29,426 bases of DNA. Source: Pelargonium nanum. Taxonomy: Eukaryota > Streptophyta > Magnoliopsida > Geraniales > Geraniaceae. Position numbers and translations under genes: made by a program. The stretch is taken from the NCBI GenBank assembly GCA_036897485.1, contig JAYMTF010000838.1:1-29426 (forward strand), in the 5' to 3' direction. The number at the start of each line of letters is the position of its first letter. The first letter of the stretch is position 1. This document shows, one piece after another, positions 29,426-29,426 of this stretch. The notes below the pieces were generated by a model that saw only the letters and a program-made list of their open reading frames with translations, was not told the origin of the DNA and made no database searches.

Positions 29426-29426
29426 G

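Larger units (their letters stand above)
29072..29426 (-). other. Intron start (incomplete)
   Basis: At least 355 bp of intron upstream of the first visible exon. It holds a TA-rich run (29346–29376) and a compound palindrome at the window edge. No VPS13 exon is visible. Confidence 0.7.

Overview
This window is nuclear DNA of a flowering plant. It is AT-rich, carries GT–AG introns of about 75–2,100 bp, and is full of short plant LTR retrotransposons and SINE pieces. One gene on the minus strand fills it: a VPS13-type bridge-like lipid transfer protein of the long, PH-domain class found in plants (the VPS13M1/VPS13M2 type of Arabidopsis; I cannot tell which paralogue). I resolved 45 consecutive exons between 921 and 29071. 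They total 9,510 nt, and every junction keeps phase, giving 3,170 codons with no stop. The first ~200 residues (chorein tip, upstream of 29071) and roughly the last 800–900 residues (rest of the SHR/DUF1162 region and the VPS13 C-terminus, below 921) lie outside the window; those two estimates come from the usual ~4,200-residue length of the family.

Running 29.1 kb to 0.9 kb in transcript order: 29.1–22.7 kb encodes the chorein-side part of the lipid-transfer rod. 22.5–19.9 kb encodes a PH domain split over four exons by a 2.1-kb intron. 19.4–10.4 kb encodes the middle rod with acidic, low-complexity loops. 10.3–8.3 kb encodes four VPS62/DUF946-like modules arranged as a duplicated pair. 8.0–6.9 kb is a further rod/adaptor segment. 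6.1–3.9 kb encodes a C2-like domain that includes a 40-nt exon. 3.9–0.9 kb encodes a DysF-like tryptophan-rich motif and the start of the SHR-binding (DUF1162) region. Residue numbers in the entries count from the first residue encoded in the window.

Most long introns have been enlarged by retroelements. These include a 1,160-bp LTR element with a perfect 5-bp target duplication (10722–11881) and a relative in the opposite orientation (17204–18066) sharing a ~65–75-bp internal minisatellite. A relic of the same family lies near 23.4 kb. A complete 325-bp miniature LTR element (20657–20981) has relatives at 23.8 and 14.4 kb. There is also a different miniature LTR element near 5.5 kb, a solo LTR with a perfect 5-bp target duplication (21631–21782), and a rearranged Ty1/copia pol relic (26.1–27.2 kb). 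Au-type SINE tails and poly(A)-tailed retroposon ends complete the set. Despite this load the reading frame is intact, so the gene looks functional. No second complete gene, RNA gene or CRISPR array is visible.
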